Shown: positions 25,886 to 34,785, counted from the first letter of the stretch. The stretch: 64,000 nucleotides of DNA from Salinimicrobium sp963709775 (GCA_963709775.1 CAVPXS010000022.1:1-64000); one strand, 5' to 3'. A program made the numbers and translations. The notes: generated by a model from the sequence alone, not told the origin.

Positions 25886-28800
25886 ATGAGTTTTTTAGAT
25901 ACCGTATTGAAAGTTTTTGTCGGCGACAAGTCTAAGAAAGACATTAAGGAGATCCAGCCTATAGTCAACCAGATCCTCGCTCTCGAAAAAGAATATGAAG
26001 CTCTTAGCCTGGATGAACTCCGCGCCAAGACCACAGCTTTCAAGACCAGGATTAAAGATGCGCTTAAGGAGGTGAATGAACAGATCACCAGTCTAAATGC
26101 CGAAGCCGATGCATCTGAAGATATTACCCGAAAAGAAGACATTTACGCCGAAGTTGACGCCTTAAAAGAGAAATCCTATGAGATCTCTGAAGGTGTTCTC
26201 AACGAGATCCTGCCCGAAGCATTTGCCACCGTTAAGGAAACAGCTAAACGTTTTAAAAACAATACCGAATTAAAGGTCACGGCATCTGCCTATGACCGCG
26301 AGCTTTCTGCCGAAAAAGATTATGTAAATCTTGAAGAAGATCATGCAATTTGGAAAAATTCATGGGATGCTGCAGGAAAACCCATCACCTGGGATATGGT
26401 GCACTACGATGTGCAGCTTATAGGTGGTGTCGCAATGCACCAGGGAAAGATCGCAGAGATGCAAACAGGGGAAGGTAAAACACTTGTGGCCACACTTCCC
26501 ATGTACCTTAACGGACTTACCGGGAACGGGGTACACCTGGTTACGGTGAACGATTACCTGGCAAAACGTGACAGCGCCTGGATGGCTCCTATTTTCCAGT
26601 TCCATGGCCTGACTGTTGACTGTATAGATTACCACCGTCCCAATTCGGCTTCCCGTAGAAAGGCATACAATGCCGATATCACCTACGGAACCAATAATGA
26701 ATTTGGATTTGATTACCTGCGGGATAACATGTCCCATTCGCCCGACGATCTTGTACAACGTCCACACAACTACGCAATAGTAGATGAGGTGGATTCGGTG
26801 CTGGTTGATGATGCGAGGACACCTCTTATTATTTCGGGACCAATTCCCAAGGGAGACGTACATGAATTCGATCAATTAAAACCCGCAATCGCAAACGTCG
26901 TTGAGGTACAGCGAAAATATTTAACCGGGGTTCTTGCTGAAGCCAAAAAACTTATAGCTTCCGGAAACACCGAAGAAGGTGGCCTGCAGTTGTTGCGCGT
27001 TTACCGCGGACTTCCAAAGAACAAGGCTCTTATAAAATATCTGAGTGAGGAAGGTGTTAAGGCGCTTCTTCAAAAAACCGAGAACAAGTACATGGCCGAT
27101 AACAACCGGGAAATGCCCACGGTTGATGCCGAATTGTACTTCGTGATCGAGGAGAAAAATAACCAGATCGACCTTACAGATAAGGGGATCGAATTCCTTT
27201 CAGGAAAAGACGACCCCGATTTCTTTGTGATGCCCGAAATTGGAATGGAGATCGCAAAAATTGAGAAAGAAGGTCTTTCCAAAGAAGAAGAAGCCGAAAA
27301 GAAAGAAGATCTTTTCCGCGACTACAGCGTAAAGAGCGAGCGAATTCACACCATGCGTCAGCTGTTAAAGGCTTACACCCTGTTTGAAAAAGACACCGAA
27401 TATGTGGTGATGGATAACAAGGTGAAGATCGTTGACGAGCAAACCGGTCGTATCATGGAAGGACGTCGTTACAGCGACGGACTGCACCAGGCTATCGAGG
27501 CTAAGGAGAATGTGAAGATCGAAGATGCCACCCAAACCTTTGCTACGGTAACCCTTCAGAATTACTTCAGGATGTACAGCAAACTATCGGGGATGACCGG
27601 TACAGCTGTAACCGAAGCAGGAGAATTATGGGAGATCTACAAACTGGATGTGGTAGAAATTCCGACGAACCGCCCTATAGCAAGAAAAGATAAAGAAGAT
27701 TTGGTCTACAAGACCAAACGTGAAAAATACAATGCAGTAATTGATCATGTAACCGAACTTTCCAAAGCTGGAAGGCCGGTATTGATTGGTACTACTTCCG
27801 TAGAAATTTCGGAATTGTTAAGCCGTATGCTGAAGCTGCGCAACGTGCCGCACAACGTTCTTAACGCGAAACTGCACAAGAAAGAAGCCGATATTGTTGC
27901 CGAAGCAGGTAACTCGGGCGTTGTAACCATCGCCACCAACATGGCCGGTCGTGGTACAGATATTAAACTGTCCAAAGAAGTTAAGGAAGCCGGCGGTCTT
28001 GCCATTGTAGGTACAGAGCGTCACGACTCAAGACGTGTGGACAGGCAGTTAAGAGGTCGTGCAGGACGACAGGGAGATCCCGGTAGTTCTCAATTTTATG
28101 TGTCTCTCGAAGATAACCTGATGCGCCTGTTTGGATCTGAAAAGATCGCGAAACTAATGGACCGTATGGGTCTGGAAGAAGGAGAAGTGATCCAGCATTC
28201 CATGATCTCTAAATCCATTGAACGCGCTCAGAAAAAGGTGGAAGAGAACAACTTTGGAGTACGTAAGCGACTTCTGGAGTATGACGATGTGATGAATGCC
28301 CAGCGTGAGGTGGTTTATAAGCGACGTTATCACGCTTTATTTGGAGACAGACTGCGTGTGGATATTTCGAACATGATCTATGATACTGCAGAAGGTATTG
28401 CAGAAACAAATAAACTGGCGAGCGACTTTAAGAACTTTGAGTTCGAACTTATTCGCTATTTCTCCATGAGTTCTCCTGTGACCAAGGAAGAGTTCGATAA
28501 AATGGATTTCCAAAAGATTGCAAGAACCGTTTACAAGGCTGCTTACGAGCACTACCTTGAAAAGATGAAGCGCAATGCCGAAGCTGCTTACCCTGTGATC
28601 AAGCAGGTGTGGGAAGATAAAGGCAATAGCTTTGAAAGGATCGCTGTTCCATTTACCGATGGTACGAAAACCCTGCAGGTGGTTACCAATCTTGAAAAAG
28701 CATATGAAAGTGAAGGTAAGCAGTTGATCACCGACTTTGAAAAGAACATAAGTTTGGCGATCATTGACGACGCCTGGAAGACTCACCTAAGAAAGATGGA

Positions 28801-29245
28801 CGAGCTTAAGCAGAGTGTACAGTTGGCTGTACACGAGCAAAAAGATCCTTTGTTGATCTATAAGTTCGAAGCTTTTGAATTGTTCAAGGTGATGCTTGAC
28901 CTGGTAAACAAAGATGTGATCTCCTTCCTGTTCAAAGGAGAACTTCCTGCACCAAATCCTGCTCAAATTAAAGAGGCAAGACAAACCAGGAAGAAAGAAA
29001 CTGTTGAGACTTCGAAAGAAGAGATCCCGAATATGGATGAGAGAGCTGCCCAAAGCAGGGCTGCAGGTCAAACACAGCAACGTCGCCCGCAGGTAACGGA
29101 AACCATCACCCGGGAACGTCCAAAAATTGGTCGTAACGACAAAGTGACCATTAAAAATGTTATGACGGGAGAGAATAAGAGTATGAAGTTCAAACAAGCC
29201 ATCCCACTACTCGACAAAGGAGACTGGGTGCTTGTCGATGAATAA
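25886..29245 (+). CDS. secA: Preprotein translocase ATPase SecA
   Basis: The motor that drives unfolded preproteins through SecYEG. The 1,119-residue length is typical of Flavobacteriia, longer than the about 900 of E. coli. Visible: MQTGEGKTLVATLPMYLNG (Walker A, residue about 192), LVTVNDYLAKRD, YGTNNEFGFDYLRDNM, VDEVDSVLVDDARTPLIISG (DEVD about residue 299), a lineage-specific insert with many Lys/Glu around residues 340-480, KTVxDEQTGR-type IVDEQTGRIMEGRRYSDG, IGTTSVEISELLS, TNMAGRGTDIKL, and GRAGRQGDPGSSQFYVSLED. The C-terminus (QRRPQVTETITRERPKIGRN then TIKNVMTGE...) lacks the cysteine zinc-binding motif. No frameshift in 3.4 kb, useful as a measure of sequence quality. Confidence 0.98.
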   Translation: MSFLDTVLKVFVGDKSKKDIKEIQPIVNQILALEKEYEALSLDELRAKTTAFKTRIKDALKEVNEQITSLNAEADASEDITRKEDIYAEVDALKEKSYEISEGVLNEILPEAFATVKETAKRFKNNTELKVTASAYDRELSAEKDYVNLEEDHAIWKNSWDAAGKPITWDMVHYDVQLIGGVAMHQGKIAEMQTGEGKTLVATLPMYLNGLTGNGVHLVTVNDYLAKRDSAWMAPIFQFHGLTVDCIDYHRPNSASRRKAYNADITYGTNNEFGFDYLRDNMSHSPDDLVQRPHNYAIVDEVDSVLVDDARTPLIISGPIPKGDVHEFDQLKPAIANVVEVQRKYLTGVLAEAKKLIASGNTEEGGLQLLRVYRGLPKNKALIKYLSEEGVKALLQKTENKYMADNNREMPTVDAELYFVIEEKNNQIDLTDKGIEFLSGKDDPDFFVMPEIGMEIAKIEKEGLSKEEEAEKKEDLFRDYSVKSERIHTMRQLLKAYTLFEKDTEYVVMDNKVKIVDEQTGRIMEGRRYSDGLHQAIEAKENVKIEDATQTFATVTLQNYFRMYSKLSGMTGTAVTEAGELWEIYKLDVVEIPTNRPIARKDKEDLVYKTKREKYNAVIDHVTELSKAGRPVLIGTTSVEISELLSRMLKLRNVPHNVLNAKLHKKEADIVAEAGNSGVVTIATNMAGRGTDIKLSKEVKEAGGLAIVGTERHDSRRVDRQLRGRAGRQGDPGSSQFYVSLEDNLMRLFGSEKIAKLMDRMGLEEGEVIQHSMISKSIERAQKKVEENNFGVRKRLLEYDDVMNAQREVVYKRRYHALFGDRLRVDISNMIYDTAEGIAETNKLASDFKNFEFELIRYFSMSSPVTKEEFDKMDFQKIARTVYKAAYEHYLEKMKRNAEAAYPVIKQVWEDKGNSFERIAVPFTDGTKTLQVVTNLEKAYESEGKQLITDFEKNISLAIIDDAWKTHLRKMDELKQSVQLAVHEQKDPLLIYKFEAFELFKVMLDLVNKDVISFLFKGELPAPNPAQIKEARQTRKKETVETSKEEIPNMDERAAQSRAAGQTQQRRPQVTETITRERPKIGRNDKVTIKNVMTGENKSMKFKQAIPLLDKGDWVLVDE

Positions 29246-29279
29246 ACCTTCCACCCGGATTTTTCTCCCCTTTTTTCAA

Positions 29280-29333
29280 GGGGAGATGTCCGCAGGACAG
29301 AGGGGTCCGGGAGATGTCCGTAGGACAGAGGGG
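29280..29333. repeat. Short direct repeat
   Basis: GGGAGATGTCCGCAGGACAG and GGAGATGTCCGTAGGACAG, each followed by AGGGG, in tandem just after secA. Confidence 0.7.
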
Positions 29334-29334
29334 T

Positions 29335-29370
29335 AAGGCCTGAAGAGCAGAATTGCTTTTCAGGCCTTTT
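29335..29370 (+). terminator. Rho-independent terminator after secA
   Basis: AAGGCCTGAA, loop of about 14 bases, TTCAGGCCTT, then TTCCTTTTT. The stem is ten base pairs. Confidence 0.8.
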
Positions 29371-29387
29371 CCTTTTTATTAGCCCTA

Positions 29388-29590
29388 CGTCATGCTGAAT
29401 TTATTTCAGCATTTTCCTTTAAGAAGCTCCCGTCATTCTGAATTTATTTCAGAATCTATCAGACTCTACTGCCATAAATGAGAACCTGAAACAAGTTCAG
29501 GTTGACGAAATTACTCCCCGTCATGCTGAATTTATTTCAGCATCTCCTCTCAGAAACTCCGTCATTCTGAATTTATTTCAGAATCTATTC
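29388..29590. repeat. Family-D hairpin repeats, four copies
   Basis: Copies start near 29388, 29431, 29519 and 29560. Two forms alternate: CGTCATGCTGAATTTATTTC-AGCAT and CGTCATTCTGAATTTATTTC-AGAAT. In each, ATGCTGAA or ATTCTGAA pairs with TTCAGCAT or TTCAGAAT across a short AT loop. The changes in the two arms are compensatory. Confidence 0.75.
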
Positions 29591-29694
29591 AGGTTCTAAT
29601 TCAATTGATGTGAATCCAATTTTCAATTTTCTTTTTTTATTGTCCTGTCTAAAAATGCTTTTTTTCCTATTTTTATAGAACCAACCTTTCTACT

Positions 29695-30214
29695 ATGAGA
29701 AAATACCGCATCGAAATCAAATGGGCTATTATTTTCTCTGTTGTCATGATCCTGTGGATGCTGGGAGAGAAAATATTGGGGCTTCACGATGAATACATAG
29801 CAGACCACTCCTTCTACACCAGCTTTTTCGCGATTGTCGCTATTGGGATCTACCTGCTTGCCCTTTACGACAAACGTAAGAATTACCATAACGGCTTTAT
29901 GAGCTGGCAGGAAGGATTTAAAGTCGGGAGCTATCCTCACAGCCGGAATAGTCATCCTCTCCCCTTTTGTACAGCTTCTCATAAGCCAGGTCATTACCCC
30001 CGAATACTTCAGGAATATCACCGAATATTCCATAGAAGCAGGCGAAATGAACCGGGAAGAGGCGGAGTTGTACTTTAGTCTTAAGAATTACATCATGCAA
30101 AGTATGGTTTGGGCAGCAATCACAGGTTTGATCACCGCAGCCATTGCAGCATTGATTCTCCGCCGCAAAGTACCCAATCCCAATCAGGTGAAAGGAACTA
30201 CTCCATATAGATAA
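29695..30214 (+). pseudogene. DUF4199 membrane protein, one frameshift
   Basis: A small four-helix membrane protein of the DUF4199 family, common in Bacteroidota. MRKYRIEIKWAIIFSVVMIL starts the first helix; HSFYTSFFAIVAIGIYLLAL is the second; MSWQEGFK marks the loop. A one-base indel near 29925 ends that frame at 30078; in the neighbouring frame the protein continues AILTAGIVILSPFVQLLISQ, VITPEYFRNITEYS, and QSMVWAAITGLITAAIAALI, ending at 30214. Corrected length is about 173 residues, normal for the family. Function unknown. Confidence 0.8.
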
Positions 30215-30427
30215 CAGGCCATGGCAAGTTTCAGAAAGATCTTCCGCAGAAATATTTCTTCTTATAATGTACTCTGTTCCGGAATAATTTCTTTTTTGAA
30301 GCGCCAAAAAGATCTGCGGAAAACCTCTTCCAAAATGCCATTTTTGGCCCCTCATTTTAACAGCTCTTTAGCAGCAAAAGCAAGCCCTTATGCCTACCTT
30401 AAAGGGACCAACCTATAAGACTGAAAA

Positions 30428-30958
30428 ATGAAGATTGAAGACAACGAAAAAAAGATAAAATTAGCCGAAGACCAGGGAAAAGCATATTCGGCAGCCCTGG
30501 ATTACATGAAAGAAATGGACAACCACGCCGAAAAGGAAGTGGATGATTATATTATAAGCCTGGCTTCTGAAGAAGCTGAAGGCACCTACCAACTTCAGGA
30601 AGGAAAGCTGAAGTGGAACACTCCAAAAGAAGGTTTTAATACGCACCTGGAAATCGTGGTGAGAGACAGGAAAGACAAGCGATTCATTCCGGGCCTAAAG
30701 ATCCGCGGAAAAGTGCTGGATCAGGATGGAAAGCAGATCGTTGAGACAGATTTCCCACTCCTGTGGCATCCATTCCTGCTGCATTATGGCGCATTTTTTA
30801 AAATTCCAAAAGAAGGAAAATATAAAGTCCAACTGGAAATTCCTGCACCCGAATTCCACAGGCATGATGAGATAAAAGGAAAACGTTACGAGAAGGATGT
30901 AAATGTCGAAATCGAAATCGAAATGGAAACAGGCAGGGAACCTCATGGACCGGAATAG
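30428..30958 (+). CDS. P19/Tp34-like iron-binding domain protein
   Basis: A 176-residue protein with a helical, charged N-terminal part (residues 1-50) and a beta-rich domain: GFNTHLEIVVRDRKDKRFIP, GLKIRGKVLDQDGKQI, LLWHPFLLHYGAFFKIPKEG KY, and IPAPEFHRHDEIKGKRYEKD. The order 'HLE...D..d.rfIPgl.v...l.d.dG', then 'hYGa.v.lp..GkY.v...I.pP.f.RH' matches the periplasmic ferrous-iron P19 fold. Unlike P19 it has no signal peptide, so a cytoplasmic or membrane-attached role is likely. A VIT-type iron exporter begins 21 bases downstream, supporting an iron role. Family call is by pattern; moderately sure. Confidence 0.6.
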   Translation: MKIEDNEKKIKLAEDQGKAYSAALDYMKEMDNHAEKEVDDYIISLASEEAEGTYQLQEGKLKWNTPKEGFNTHLEIVVRDRKDKRFIPGLKIRGKVLDQDGKQIVETDFPLLWHPFLLHYGAFFKIPKEGKYKVQLEIPAPEFHRHDEIKGKRYEKDVNVEIEIEMETGREPHGPE

Positions 30959-30979
30959 ACACTAATTAAATATGGCTCC

Positions 30980-31711
30980 ATGAAGGAAAAACAACTCCAC
31001 TCTCAGGAAAAGATCCTCTTTTTCAACAAAGATTATATTTCTGAATTCGTGTACGGCGGCATCGATGGCGCCATCACCACCTTTGCGGTAGTAGCAGGAG
31101 CCGAAGGTGCCAGCCTTGGAATACAGGTTGTGGTCATCCTCGGACTCGCAAATCTAATTGCCGACGGCTTTTCAATGAGCGTCGGCAATTTCTTTTCTAC
31201 CAAGGCAGAACGGGACACCTTTGAACGCCATAAGCAGGTTGAATATTGGGAAATTGAAAACCTGCGGGAAAAGGAAGTAGAGGAAATAAGGGAAATCTAT
31301 GCCGCCAAAGGCTTTAAAGGTGACCTGCTGGAACAGGTTGTGGACGTAATAACAGCCGATAAGGATGTATGGGTGGATACTATGATGAAAGAGGAACTGG
31401 AATTGGTAAAAAGCGATAAGGCTCCATATAAAACAGCCGGAATGACATTTTTCAGTTTCGTGGTCGTTGGTTCCGTTCCACTGCTTTCTTATCTTTTCAC
31501 CGGCTCGGGACCATCTATACAGGATGATCTTTTTCTTTACTCCTGTATCTTAACCGGAGTGGCCCTCGCCATTGTAGGTAGCCTTAAAAGTTTTGTGACC
31601 GAAAAGAATATCCTTTTCGGCATTTTTGAGACCCTGCTGTTAGGAGGTTTGGCAGCCTTCCTCGCTTACTTCGTGGGAGATGTTCTGGAAAAGATGTTTG
31701 TGGCGATGTAG
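30980..31711 (+). CDS. VIT1/CCC1 family iron/manganese transporter
   Basis: A 243-residue membrane protein of the vacuolar-iron-transporter family, which moves Fe(II) or Mn(II) out of the cytoplasm. The first helix carries FVYGGIDGAITTFAVVAG, the family's most conserved string (with the D/G-rich metal path), followed by LGLANLIADGFSMSVGNFFS (second helix with the SM/N motif). A cytoplasmic metal-binding helical insert (residues about 85-150: ERHKQVEYWEIENLREKEVE, EEIREIYAAKG) with many Glu residues follows, then three more helices. Next to a P19-like protein on one side and a ferritin-like protein on the other. Confidence 0.92.
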   Translation: MKEKQLHSQEKILFFNKDYISEFVYGGIDGAITTFAVVAGAEGASLGIQVVVILGLANLIADGFSMSVGNFFSTKAERDTFERHKQVEYWEIENLREKEVEEIREIYAAKGFKGDLLEQVVDVITADKDVWVDTMMKEELELVKSDKAPYKTAGMTFFSFVVVGSVPLLSYLFTGSGPSIQDDLFLYSCILTGVALAIVGSLKSFVTEKNILFGIFETLLLGGLAAFLAYFVGDVLEKMFVAM

Positions 31712-31858
31712 GAAATTTCTAATCCCGGAATTTCTTAACACCTGAATTCTTATTCTTAAATTTTACTGAATATTCTATTAAAAATCAGTGATTTAACAAT
31801 TGGTTAGCAGTAAGGAATCTACAAACGTAACTATCTTCGAATTTATAAAACTATAACT

Positions 31859-32356
31859 ATGGAAGATCGTTACTCAAAATTTAAGAAGTTAAATTCGCTG
31901 CTTACCGAAAGTTTTGAAGCAGAACGTATTTATTACAACGCGGGCGAGGATGTACAGCAAGTGGAGTTAAAGCGATTCTTCAACTACGAAACTGTAAACC
32001 GAAACCGCTTTAGCTACGAAATTTCTGAACAGCTTGTTCAGGCAGACGTGGAACCCGCCAAGGAATGGGTACAAAAAGGAAATCTTGATCGCGACTGGCG
32101 GGAAGAGAGAAAAGCCCTTGTTAAGGCCAAACCCCTAAAACTGCTGAAAAAGTGCAGAAAAAAGGACGAGGAAAACCTGGAGCTGTATAATGAAATAATT
32201 GAAAATAAAGCTTTGCCTAAAGAGATCCTGAAGATCCTTAAAAAGCAAAAAGAAACCATAGAAAGTGCCGTACAGAAATGCCTTAAATACGAATCGGGAG
32301 AAGAAGCCTTAGACCCTTCCAATCGTCCAAGAGTTCGTAAGCTGAAGGCGATGTAA
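31859..32356 (+). CDS. DUF2383-like (ferritin-like four-helix) protein
   Basis: A 165-residue soluble helical protein. LNSLLTESFEAERIYYNAGE, VELKRFFNYETVNRNRFSYE, EISEQLVQADVEPAKEW and RKKDEENLELYNEIIENKAL, LPKEILKILKKQKETIESAV line up with DUF2383: a helix with 'gy..A.e...d..l...F', a second with 'R..F..EL...v...Ge', then 'ce..Ed..l..Y.eal....lp'. That family resembles ferritins (E/H at helix positions) and is often found with stress genes. The basic C-terminus (RPRVRKLKAM) is unusual. Placed behind P19-like and VIT genes, a terminator follows immediately. Confidence 0.6.
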   Translation: MEDRYSKFKKLNSLLTESFEAERIYYNAGEDVQQVELKRFFNYETVNRNRFSYEISEQLVQADVEPAKEWVQKGNLDRDWREERKALVKAKPLKLLKKCRKKDEENLELYNEIIENKALPKEILKILKKQKETIESAVQKCLKYESGEEALDPSNRPRVRKLKAM

Positions 32357-32381
32357 TATGCACAAAAACTATTTCTACATT

Positions 32382-32405
32382 AAGCCCCTTTCGGGGCTTT
32401 TTTTA
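32382..32405 (+). terminator. Rho-independent terminator
   Basis: AAGCCCC, loop TTTC, GGGGCTT followed by TTTTT. Ends the iron-module transcript. Confidence 0.88.
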
Positions 32406-32999
32406 TTTCTAAGGAATCGATTTGTGAGCCTGACCATCAGCGCAAATTAAGAATCAAATATCATTCAGAGCGGAGCTTTTGCGAAGCGAAGAATCTTCTA
32501 TGACAGCATGAGATTCCTCCTGCCGTCGGAATGACATTCTTATAACAGCTTTTGGCCGTTAGCCCTTGGCCTTTGGCTATATTTCCCAAACTCTTTGCGC
32601 TTCCCTCCCTTTAGGGCGGGGAAAAGAAGCGCGGGTGAGAACTTCACTGTCATTCAGAGCGAAGCTTTTGCGGAGCGAAGAATCTCTTTTTACAGCAGAG
32701 ATTCCTCCTATCGTCGGAATGACATTTCTCCCTTTAGGGCGGGGAAAAGAAGCGCAAGTGAGAATTCCAATGTCATTCAGAGCGAAGCTTTTGCGGAGCG
32801 AAGAATCTCTTATGACAGCTGAGAATCCTCCTATCGAATGTCATTCAGAGCGGAGCGAAGAATCTCTTATGACAGCAGAGATTCCTCCTGCCGTCGGAAT
32901 GACATTTTATTATACACCAGCTTTTGGTCTTTCGCTGTTATTCCGCAGCGATTCAACCTCCCAAACATGTTTCGGCGCGGAAATTGTTTACATTAGCTT
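32406..32999. repeat. Family-A/F repeat array before the DUF2911 gene
   Basis: No gene; the apparent open frame at 32566-33015 is repeat translation. Family-A copies: 32459-32536, 32648-32724, 32771-32839 (truncated) and 32839-32904 (short form lacking AAGCTTTTGC). A family-F hairpin lies at about 32598-32633 and a half copy at 32730-32755. TTTACATTAG at 32988-32997 resembles a -7 element for the next gene. Confidence 0.78.
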
Positions 33000-33584
33000 A
33001 TGCAAAGTACTGTAAAGAAAGGATTTCTGGGTTTTATTATTGTGACAGGGGTGATCATGCTCACCTACATCATCTATAAGAACAATACCAAATCGTTTAG
33101 TCCCGAAGCTACTGTGGAGTATAGCAGTGGAGATTTGCAGCTGGAAGTCTTTTATAACCGTCCTTATAAGAAAGACAGGACTATCTTTGGCGGACTCGTT
33201 CCTTACGACCAGGTGTGGAGAACCGGAGCTAATGAAGCCACCACTTTTTACACTTCTAAGGATATTCTTGTAGATGGTTCTCTCCTGCAGGCAGGCACCT
33301 ACACCCTTTGGACCATTCCAAAAGAGGATTCCTGGAAGATCATCTTCAATTCTGAAATGTACCCCTGGGGCATCACCGCCGACGAACTCCCCTCCCGAAT
33401 TCCGGAATATGATGTACTCACTATCGAAGTGCCGGTGAAAAAATTAAAGAACCCGATCGAACAATTCACTATTTATTTCGAAGAAAAGCAGGGCCTAATA
33501 AACTTTAACCTTGCCTGGGACAAAACTCTGGTGCGTGTTCCCCTGAAAGATCCCGAGACCATAGAACGGGTGAGAGCATCGTGA
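33000..33584 (+). CDS. DUF2911 domain protein, membrane-anchored
   Basis: A 194-residue protein with an N-terminal helix (GFLGFIIVTGVIMLTYIIY) that anchors it or acts as a signal, then one DUF2911 domain: VEYSSGDLQLEVFYNRPYKK, IFGGLVPYDQVWRTGANEAT (the family hallmark), TFYTSKDILVDG, LQAGTYTLWTIPKEDSWKII, NSEMYPWG, and a closing beta strand with YFEEKQGLINFNLAWDKT. DUF2911 proteins are periplasmic beta-sandwich proteins, widespread in Bacteroidota and of unknown function. The start abuts a repeat array. Confidence 0.9.
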   Translation: MQSTVKKGFLGFIIVTGVIMLTYIIYKNNTKSFSPEATVEYSSGDLQLEVFYNRPYKKDRTIFGGLVPYDQVWRTGANEATTFYTSKDILVDGSLLQAGTYTLWTIPKEDSWKIIFNSEMYPWGITADELPSRIPEYDVLTIEVPVKKLKNPIEQFTIYFEEKQGLINFNLAWDKTLVRVPLKDPETIERVRAS

Positions 33585-33704
33585 AAAATTTATGTCACGT
33601 CAGGGAATGATGATTAAGAGTATTATATTAAAATAAGATTGTCCTGCTTCAGGATACGGTGAGTTTCACAGAAAGGATTAAATTCAATTCCAATAAAAAG
33701 AATT

Positions 33705-33775
33705 ATGTCCCTTTAGGGACATCCTATCGGTAGAAATTAGAATTTATTTAGATGTCCGTGCCTTTAGGTACGGGA
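33705..33775. repeat. Inverted REP copy upstream of the IS200-like gene
   Basis: ATGTCCCTTTAGGGACAT then CTATCGGTAG, and further on GTGCCTTTAGGTACGG. Read in reverse this gives CTACCGATAG followed by TGTCCCTAAAGGGACA, the same two-hairpin order as the repeats downstream of the transposase. The second motif pairs with TGTACCTAACGGCACA just after the gene. Confidence 0.75.
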
Positions 33776-33789
33776 TATATAAAGGAAGT

Positions 33790-34248
33790 ATGGCAAATAC
33801 ATATACAGAAATACATATTCAGACAGTCTTTGCGGTACAAAACAGGGAAAGTCTTATTCGAAATGCTTTTAAAGATGAATTGTATAAGTACATCACCGGC
33901 ATTATACAAAGCAATGAACATAAAGTTTTACAAATAAACGGTATGCCGGACCACATCCATATTTTGTTTGGGATGCGACCTTCGCAATCGCTTTCTGATC
34001 TTATGAAACAGGTAAAGCAGGATTCATCTAAATGGATAAACAATAAAGGATTTGTAAATGGAAAATTTTCCTGGCAAGCCGGGTATGGTGCATTTTCATA
34101 TGCAAAAACGCAACTGCCAGGTGTGATAAGATATATTCAAAACCAAGAAGAGCATCACAAATCATTGACATTTCAGGAGGAATATATAAACCTTCTGGAA
34201 GCATTTAATGTCAAATTTGATGAACGATATATATTTAAACGTATTTGA
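33790..34248 (+). CDS. IS200/IS605-like Y1 transposase (TnpA)
   Basis: A 152-residue HUH single-strand transposase. MANTYTEIHIQTVFAVQNRE is the typical start of the IS200-like group; INGMPDHIHILFGMRPSQSL contains the HxH pair (HIH), and QAGYGAFSYAKTQLPGVIRY IQNQEEHHK carries the catalytic tyrosine region (GYGAF-S..q...V..YI.nQ..HH). Intact and of full length. Upstream and downstream are inverted and direct copies of the same two-hairpin repeat; no TnpB/IscB partner is present. The element therefore resembles REP-associated tyrosine transposases in organisation, though its protein belongs to the IS200-like type. Confidence 0.92.
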   Translation: MANTYTEIHIQTVFAVQNRESLIRNAFKDELYKYITGIIQSNEHKVLQINGMPDHIHILFGMRPSQSLSDLMKQVKQDSSKWINNKGFVNGKFSWQAGYGAFSYAKTQLPGVIRYIQNQEEHHKSLTFQEEYINLLEAFNVKFDERYIFKRI

Positions 34249-34301
34249 AGATCGATCATATGCTGTACCTAACGGCACAGTTGCCTTCTCTACATTTTTT
34301 T

Positions 34302-34561
34302 CTACCCATAGGCAGTCCCTACGGGACTGAAAAATGAAATATTCACTCTGAAATATCCTGGCTACCAATAGGTAGTCCCTACGGGACTGAAATATTTATT
34401 TTAAATATTTGTCCAACCCTAAGTAGTCCCTACGAGATTAAAAATAAATAATCATTCCTCAATATCTTGTTCTACCCATAGGTAGGCCCTATAGGGCCGA
34501 AAATGAAATGACCATTCCCAATATCAAAATCTACCCATAGATAGTCCTTACGGGATTGAAA
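34302..34561. repeat. Array of five double-hairpin repeats, period about 59 bases
   Basis: Units start at about 34302, 34362, 34413, 34472 and 34531. The core is CTACCCATAGGTAGTCCCTA-CGGGACTGAAA: two adjacent palindromes, TACC-CATA-GGTA and GTCCC-TAC-GGGAC. Unit 4 has GGCCCTATAGGGCC in the second stem, a compensatory change. Spacers (25-30 bases, AT-rich) resemble one another, so this is not CRISPR. Confidence 0.85.
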
Positions 34562-34666
34562 ATGTATCTGAGCTTTCTATTAACCTGCCGTCGGAATGAC
34601 ATTTTTCATACAACGGCTTTTGGCCCTTACATGTTAGCCTTTCGCTATTTCTAAATAGTTATCTGC

Positions 34667-34785
34667 GCTTCCCACCCTTTAGGGAGGGGGAAAGGAAGCG
34701 CAAATTTGAAATTAAATGTCATTCAGAGCGAAGCTTTTGCGGAGCGAAGAATCTCATTAGTGACAGGAGAGATCCCTTTGGAATG
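34667..34785. repeat. Family-F and degenerate family-A element
   Basis: GCGCTTCCCACCCTTTAGGG...AAGGAAGCGC at about 34667-34702, then TGTCATTCAGAGCGAAGC...GGAATGTTAT from 34717. A right-end family-A fragment is at 34587-34605. The degenerate A copy touches the 3' end of the M23 gene. Confidence 0.7.

Noticed and set aside
30221..30418. 65-residue protein after the DUF4199 gene
   Set aside because: No recognisable features; part of it is intergenic repeat-like DNA (GATCTGCGGAAAACC...).
32566..33015. 149-residue protein on the + strand
   Set aside because: It is the translation of family-A and family-F repeats and contains the same peptide several times (for example SFRAKLLRSEESL).
34302..34561. 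CRISPR array
   Set aside because: Repeats vary, are doubly palindromic, spacers resemble each other, and no cas gene is nearby; it fits REP-type repeats of the adjacent transposase.
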